NCBI GenBank assembly: GCA_028702365.1
Contig: JAQVOZ010000046.1
Coordinates: forward strand, 1-8,905
From: Candidatus Omnitrophota bacterium
GTDB taxonomy: Bacteria; Omnitrophota; Gorgyraeia; Duberdicusellales; 4484-171
DNA length: 8,905 bases
Reading direction: 5' to 3'
The translations under genes and the position numbers were made by a program. Each line of letters begins with the position of its first letter. Within the stretch, counting starts at the first letter, position 1. Below, one piece after another: positions 5,747-8,905 of the stretch. The notes under the pieces were generated by a model. It made no database searches, was not told where the DNA came from, and saw only the letters and a list, made by a program, of their open reading frames with translations.

Positions 5747-6079
5747 ATGAAGAAACTATTTTTATTATTATTTTTTATTTTTATGGTAAATTCATTCTTT
5801 GGTTACGTACAATGTGGTGTTTATGCTCAGAGCGAAAGCGCAACTTCCGTAAATGTGGGAAATAAAATCTGCCATGTTACCGGAAACAAGGTTGACGGTA
5901 AAACAACTTACGAATATCAAGGTAAAATTTATAATTTTTGTTGCCCAGCCCGCATTGATGAATTTAAAAAAGACCCGGAAAAATACATCAAAAAAGTAGA
6001 GGAAGAATTAAAATCCCAGCCTAAGGATGTAAAGAATCAAATTCAGAAAGAAGATACGAAAGGAAACCACAAGCATTAA
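5747..6079 (+). CDS. Exported YHS-domain protein
   Basis: A 110-residue protein. ATG 5747 follows AAGGGAG (5731-5737); a TTG at 5726 would add seven residues but is less likely. Residues 1-27 form a signal peptide (KK, then a long hydrophobic run, ending VYA before QSES). The YHS-type domain spans about 37-86: ICHVTGNKVDGK (41-52), YEYQGKIYNFCCPARIDEF (55-73), then DPEKYIKK. YHS domains are small metal-associated modules found near copper and other metal transport proteins; a direct function is rarely known. Here the usual CP-x-x-G is CH-x-x-G and the usual CCPxC is CCPAR, so one Cys is absent while Cys42, Cys65 and Cys66 remain. The tail is charged and ends NHKH. It heads a tight gene group with a DUF6448-like protein 13 bases downstream. 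Metal binding in the periplasm is likely but inferred. Confidence 0.85.
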   Translation: MKKLFLLLFFIFMVNSFFGYVQCGVYAQSESATSVNVGNKICHVTGNKVDGKTTYEYQGKIYNFCCPARIDEFKKDPEKYIKKVEEELKSQPKDVKNQIQKEDTKGNHKH

Positions 6080-6092
6080 TGGGGAGGATTTT

Positions 6093-6692
6093 ATGAAGCT
6101 GTCAAATATTTTTATTCTTTCTGTATTGCTCGGTTTAGGTATTGTGTTTTCTGTTTTTGCTCATTGTGATACGGTAAATGGCCCGGTTGTAAGTGACGCA
6201 AAGCAGGCCCTGGAGAAAGCTAATGCCGATATTGTTTTAAAGTGGGTAAGGCAGCAGGATGAAGAAAAAATTAAAAAAGCCTTCAATGAAACATTAGAGA
6301 AAAGAAAACAACACCCAGAGGATAAGGGTGATATAGATATGAGTTTCTATGAAGAGGTGGTAAAATTGCACAGAGCTGGAGAAGGCGTCGAATATTCCGG
6401 TATAAAAACAGGGGAGATAAAGATAAATCCCATAACAGAAATAGCTGACACAGCGCTCGCAAAGTCCGCCGCGGGAGAACTTATAAAAATGTTTCCTGAA
6501 AGTGTCCGGGCAGACATACAGAGCGATTTCGATGAAGTTATGAAAAAGAAAAAACACATGAATGAAAATATTGCTGCCGGAAGGGAATATGTCGCCTCTT
6601 ATGTTAAATTTATGCATCATCTAGAAAACCTCTATGGCGCGGAAAATACTGAAACGCACGGACAGGATAAAAAAATCTATCATAAACATTAA
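6093..6692 (+). CDS. Exported DUF6448-like protein, predicted mature N-terminus His-Cys
   Basis: A 199-residue protein after a strong Shine-Dalgarno (GGGGAGG, 6081-6087). Residues 1-23 form a signal peptide ending VFA, so cleavage would leave His24-Cys25-Asp26 as the mature start. The sequence HCDTxxGPVVxDAxxAL and the later LHRAGEG (92-98) match a family of unknown function that I know as DUF6448; the name should be checked. The rest is helical, and its two halves resemble one another: residues about 34-98 (DAKQALEKAN... EKRK... YEEVVKLHRAGEG) and 117-180 (IADTALAKSA... KKKK... ASYVKFMHHLENL). His residues lie at 24, 74, 93, 155, 175, 176, 189, 197 and 199, and the end reads YHKH, like the neighbouring YHS protein. 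A periplasmic metal-binding role is a guess from composition and neighbourhood. Confidence 0.78.
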   Translation: MKLSNIFILSVLLGLGIVFSVFAHCDTVNGPVVSDAKQALEKANADIVLKWVRQQDEEKIKKAFNETLEKRKQHPEDKGDIDMSFYEEVVKLHRAGEGVEYSGIKTGEIKINPITEIADTALAKSAAGELIKMFPESVRADIQSDFDEVMKKKKHMNENIAAGREYVASYVKFMHHLENLYGAENTETHGQDKKIYHKH

Positions 6693-6699
6693 ACGCAAT

Positions 6700-7230
6700 A
6701 TGAGCATAACCACAAAAACAGGTGATAGCGGAAAAACTTCTTTATCCTTTGGCAAAAGAGTGTTCAAGGACGACTTAAGGATAGAAGCGTGCGGCGCGCT
6801 CGATGAGTTATGCTCATTTATCGGTATGGCAAAAAGTTTATCCCGTGATAAGAACACAAAAAAAATAATTGATGATATTCAGCGGGATTTATTTATTATT
6901 GGTGCCGAGGTTGTAACATTGCCTGAATATTTGAATAAACTTGAAAAAAGAATAGATGGCAGTTTTACCCTTAAGCTTGAGAAATTTATAAAACAGCTGG
7001 AAGACAAGAGAAAAGTCAGCACCCAATATTTTTGTCTGGCCGGAGAAAATGTGATTTCCAGCTCTTTTGATGTGTCGCGAACTATTGCCAGAAGGGCGGA
7101 GAGAATGCTGGTTACTTTAAAAAGAAAAAAAATCTTTCAAAATCAGGAAGCTGTTGTTTATTTAAACAGGCTTTCGGATCTTCTATATCTTTTCGCGCGT
7201 AATTACGAAAAGAAACCTAAACGGAAGTAA
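6700..7230 (+). CDS. PduO-type ATP:cob(I)alamin adenosyltransferase
   Basis: A 176-residue cytoplasmic trimer-type enzyme that transfers the adenosyl group of ATP to cob(I)alamin, making coenzyme B12. The ATP-binding N-terminal motif TKTGDSGKTSL is at 5-15, GKRVFKDDLRIEACGALDEL at 18-37, SRTIARRAER (126-135) carries the conserved Arg/Glu set, and YLNRLSDLLYLFAR (154-167) is the C-terminal helix. The usual LPGGS loop before the second motif reads LAGEN (113-117). ATG 6700 is chosen because the conserved N-terminus begins there; an in-frame ATG at 6634 lies within the upstream gene and would add 22 non-conserved residues. No Shine-Dalgarno is visible. The start is only seven bases after the DUF6448 stop, so translation is probably coupled. 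Adenosylation of B12 next to exported metal-type proteins has no obvious explanation. Confidence 0.92.
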   Translation: MSITTKTGDSGKTSLSFGKRVFKDDLRIEACGALDELCSFIGMAKSLSRDKNTKKIIDDIQRDLFIIGAEVVTLPEYLNKLEKRIDGSFTLKLEKFIKQLEDKRKVSTQYFCLAGENVISSSFDVSRTIARRAERMLVTLKRKKIFQNQEAVVYLNRLSDLLYLFARNYEKKPKRK

Positions 7231-7252
7231 TTGGCGAATAAGGAGGTGTTAC

Positions 7253-7645
7253 ATGAGAGCAGTATTTGGTATTTTATTTGTTTTGTCTGTTTTCTGTTTA
7301 TTCCAGGCAACTGCAGCTGACTATTCGGAGACTTATTCAAATGATGAAATAGGTTATGATAAGTTTTTTTCTCTCCAGGATGAATATAAGCTTGTGATGA
7401 AAGGTAATGATTTATATGTGTATGATATCGAAGGTATGAATAGAAGACGCATAACTCATACTTCTAAATTCAACAAACCAATGGCAACTTTTTCTAAAGA
7501 TAGAGGATATATACTTTATGCCGAATATACAAAAGAAGGCGTAAATGATGGGGAGATGAAGTATTACAGAATAAAATTTGATAGTGATGATAACACAAGA
7601 AGCCTGATATCGAAAGAAGAATACAGCGCCTTGGCCCAAAATTGA
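7253..7645 (+). CDS. Short exported protein with one PD40/TolB-like repeat
   Basis: A 130-residue protein after an excellent Shine-Dalgarno (AGGAGGTG, 7241-7248), 22 bases downstream of the adenosyltransferase. Residues 1-22 form a signal peptide ending ATAA before DYS. The segment NDLYVYDIEGMNRRRITHTS (51-70) followed by FSKDRGYILYAEY (79-91) looks like one blade of a TolB/PD40 beta-propeller (strand, D-x-x-G, R-x-(L/I)-T-H-T, then S-x-D-x-x-x-I-x-(Y/F)). A single blade cannot make a propeller, so the protein is either a remnant, an oligomerising single-blade protein or an unrelated beta protein with similar strands. I do not recognise a specific family. Position suggests membership of the YHS/DUF6448/adenosyltransferase group. 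Confidence 0.75.
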   Translation: MRAVFGILFVLSVFCLFQATAADYSETYSNDEIGYDKFFSLQDEYKLVMKGNDLYVYDIEGMNRRRITHTSKFNKPMATFSKDRGYILYAEYTKEGVNDGEMKYYRIKFDSDDNTRSLISKEEYSALAQN

Positions 7646-7682
7646 CTTAAAGCCAGGCTTAATTTAAAAACAAAGTCAGTGC

Positions 7683-7710
7683 TTGACAACGGCACGGTAA
7701 ATAGTACTAT
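7683..7710 (+). promoter_or_regulatory. Candidate promoter for a short RNA or leader
   Basis: A consensus -35 TTGACA (7683-7688) is followed after 16 bases by TACTAT (7705-7710), a fair -10. AT-rich alternatives (TATAAA at 7708, TATAAT at 7716) lie at poorer spacing. The start would be near 7716-7718, about 90 bases before a good terminator and 250 before the next gene. Confidence 0.5.
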
Positions 7711-7716
7711 AAAATT

Positions 7717-7809
7717 ATAATCAGGCAATCGTCCCGCGTTTGAAGGACTAAATCCAGGACGTTAATAAAATAAAACCTTCGCTAGAAATGGCGGAGGTTT
7801 TTGTATTTT
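7717..7809 (+). ncRNA. Candidate small RNA or transcription-attenuating leader
   Basis: A stretch of about 90 bases bounded by a promoter and a terminator, with internal structure: CGTCC (7730-7734) pairs with GGACG (7757-7761), enclosing GGA-CTAAA-TCC (7745-7755). GTCC (7731-7734) could pair alternatively with the first GGAC (7745-7748), so two mutually exclusive folds exist. It contains no credible peptide frame. I tried to match it to common riboswitch classes by conserved blocks (TPP, SAM-I, cyclic di-GMP, preQ1, fluoride, glutamine, ZTP) and found no match. It may be a free small RNA or the leader of the radical SAM gene. Confidence 0.4.
7772..7809 (+). terminator. Intrinsic terminator of the candidate small RNA
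   Basis: AAAACCTTCGC (7772-7782) pairs with GCGGAGGTTTT (7791-7801), eleven base pairs with one G-U, around TAGAAATG; the T-rich tract runs to 7809. It is about 160 bases upstream of the next start codon. Confidence 0.85.
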
Positions 7810-7817
7810 AATGAGCG

Positions 7818-7867
7818 CATTATTTTTTCAAGCTGGCCGCCGTAGGCGGACGTGCAGGAAAAATGAT
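7818..7867. repeat. Nested palindrome with GTA-loop tip
   Basis: CCGCC (7837-7841) pairs with GGCGG (7845-7849) across a GTA loop. An outer CTG/CAG pair and an AT-rich outer stem (ATTTTTTC on the left against GGAAAAAT on the right) extend it imperfectly. The build matches the palindrome immediately downstream. Confidence 0.6.
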
Positions 7868-7878
7868 AGTGCGAATTA

Positions 7879-7952
7879 ATCCCGTGGCGCTTCGTGTAAA
7901 TTTTCCTGGTCGTAGACCGAGAAAATTTACACGATATACAGGCGCGAGGGAT
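7879..7952. repeat. Large nested palindrome directly before the radical SAM gene
   Basis: From outside in: ATCCC (7879-7883) with GGGAT (7948-7952), GCGC (7887-7890) with GCGC (7942-7945), CGTGTAAATTTTC (7893-7905) with GAAAATTTACACG (7921-7933, perfect 13 bp), and GGTC (7908-7911) with GACC (7915-7918) across a GTA loop. It ends 15 bases before the ATG at 7968 and would form a very stable hairpin in any mRNA leader crossing it. No coding potential is seen. Confidence 0.85.
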
Positions 7953-7967
7953 AAGAACAGGTTTAAT

Positions 7968-8905
7968 ATGTTTATCAAAAAATCTATCAGCCCGGAAGAG
8001 AAACTTTCAATCCTTTCAAATGATTCAAAGTATGACCTTGCTTGTGCCTGCGCTCCGGAAAAATCAGAGCACCGCAGGCGCTCCAAAGAGGATAAATGGA
8101 TATATCCGGTTATGCTTCCGGGCGGAGGGAAAACTTTTCTTTTTAAAACACTTCTTTCCAATGAGTGTGTAAATAATTGCAAGTATTGCCCTTTAAGAAT
8201 AAATGCGGATACAAAACGTTGTTGGCTTGAGCCCGAAGAGCTTGCCAGATTATTTTTAGCATATTATAAGAACGGCCAGGTATCGGGGCTTTTTCTATCG
8301 AGCGGCGTTATGAATAATCCGGATAATACCATGGAGCGCATTAACCGTACAGCTATTTTGCTTCGCCGCCAGGGTTTTAGAGGCTACATTCATTTAAAAA
8401 TTATTGCGGGAGCCTCAGATTCGGCTATTCGTAAGGCCGTTGCGTTAGCAAGCGCGGTATCGCTTAATATAGAAACCTCGGGAGAAGAAAATTTTAAGGC
8501 GCTCTCGACGACAAAAAATTATTTGCGCGATATAATAAACCCTACTAATCTTATCAGTAAGCTGACGCAAAGAGGCTCTTTTTATCAAAATGTAAAACAT
8601 ACAACGCAATTTGTCGTAGGCGCATCCAAGGAAACGGACAAGGAAATTGTAACCTATAGCGGAAAGCTCTATGGAGAGCTTAGCCTTGACCGCATATATT
8701 TTAGTAGCTATCAACGCGGAGCGGGCAGCAGTGATGTCTATGGCGAGCATTCCAGCTATACAAATAGCCAGCTGCTTATCAGAGAGCACAGGCTTTATCA
8801 GGCAGACTGGCTGCTTCGCAAATACGGTTTTCGTGCAGAAGAAATCCCTTTTTCTCCGGATGGTAATCTTTCCCTGGAAACAGACCCAAAAGAGCTATGG
8901 GCACG
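7968..8905 (+). CDS. Radical SAM protein, putative DNA modification/repair type (3' partial)
   Basis: An open frame of 312 codons running off the window. The radical SAM cluster motif CVNNCKYC (67-74) gives Cys67, Cys71 and Cys74 for the 4Fe-4S cluster. Other family stretches are EKLSILSNDSKYD near the start (11-23), GLFLSSGVMNNPDNTMERI (107-125), GFRGYIHLKIIAGAS (136-150), LNIE (166-169), TTQFVVGAS (212-220), DRIYFSSY (241-248) and REHRLYQADWLLRKYGF (272-288). These match the radical SAM proteins annotated as putative DNA modification/repair enzymes, often encoded next to a uracil-DNA glycosylase-like partner and carrying a C-terminal helix-hairpin-helix. That end and any partner lie outside the window. 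The reaction is unknown. ATG 7968 has only a weak Shine-Dalgarno (ACAGG), and a large palindrome lies just upstream. Compared with remembered relatives, the region at 28-58 differs most. Confidence 0.85.
   Translation, partial: MFIKKSISPEEKLSILSNDSKYDLACACAPEKSEHRRRSKEDKWIYPVMLPGGGKTFLFKTLLSNECVNNCKYCPLRINADTKRCWLEPEELARLFLAYYKNGQVSGLFLSSGVMNNPDNTMERINRTAILLRRQGFRGYIHLKIIAGASDSAIRKAVALASAVSLNIETSGEENFKALSTTKNYLRDIINPTNLISKLTQRGSFYQNVKHTTQFVVGASKETDKEIVTYSGKLYGELSLDRIYFSSYQRGAGSSDVYGEHSSYTNSQLLIREHRLYQADWLLRKYGFRAEEIPFSPDGNLSLETDPKELWA

Noticed and set aside
5747..5820. Lipoprotein signal (VQC) in the YHS protein
   Set aside because: Tyr-Val-Gln-Cys does not fit the lipobox, and an ordinary cleavage site (VYA) follows a few residues later.
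6634..6699. N-terminal extension of the adenosyltransferase from ATG 6634
   Set aside because: The extension overlaps the DUF6448-like gene, has no Shine-Dalgarno, and the conserved family N-terminus starts at ATG 6700.
7646..7675. Small hairpin AAGC-CAG-GCTT after the PD40-like gene
   Set aside because: Four base pairs only, followed by A-rich rather than T-rich sequence, so not a convincing terminator.
7820..8182. Minus-strand frame of 120 codons over the palindromes and radical SAM start
   Set aside because: It runs through repeat sequence and opposite a clear radical SAM gene, and its translation resembles no family.

Overview
This looks like a stretch of bacterial chromosome with moderate to low GC and mostly plus-strand genes. 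Shine-Dalgarno sites are strong ahead of about half the genes, and several genes encode small exported proteins. The exported YHS-domain protein, the DUF6448-like protein, the Thi4-type thiazole enzyme and the many nested intergenic palindromes remind me of uncultured lineages such as Omnitrophota or related deep-branching bacteria. That placement is an impression, not a demonstration. There is no phage, transposase, CRISPR or rRNA/tRNA gene, and every convincing gene is on the plus strand.

Region 1 (1-260): the 3' end of an exported, very cysteine-rich metallothionein-like protein, closed by a clean intrinsic terminator. Region 2 (278-2718): a thiamin operon. A consensus promoter leads into a TPP (THI-box) riboswitch, whose P4/P5 junction carries an unusual two-hairpin insertion, and then into an intrinsic terminator. 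Behind it lie thi4 (thiazole synthase, histidine type), thiM (hydroxyethylthiazole kinase) and thiE (thiamin-phosphate synthase). TPP should shut the operon down by transcription termination. The genes supply and salvage the thiazole half and join it to the pyrimidine half. Pyrimidine genes (thiC, thiD) are not in the window.

Region 3 (2777-5504): a monocistronic-looking P2-type Ca2+ ATPase with complete catalytic motifs and an apparently leaderless start. Region 4 (5479-5720): overlapping palindromes and a 119-bp element with 25-bp inverted ends, resembling a small non-autonomous element. Region 5 (5747-7645): a compact gene group encoding an exported YHS-domain protein, an exported DUF6448-like protein whose predicted mature form begins with His-Cys, a PduO-type cob(I)alamin adenosyltransferase, and a short exported protein with one PD40/TolB-like repeat.

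Region 6 (7646-7967): no protein gene. It holds a promoter, a possible small RNA or leader ending in a good terminator, and two large nested palindromes. Region 7 (7968-8905): the N-terminal 312 codons of a radical SAM protein of the 'putative DNA modification/repair' type, running off the window.

The items most worth a second look are the riboswitch with its extra junction hairpins and a readable antiterminator pairing, the exported metal-binding small proteins, the unassigned short transcript near 7720-7809, and the family of nested palindromes with GTA-loop tips.
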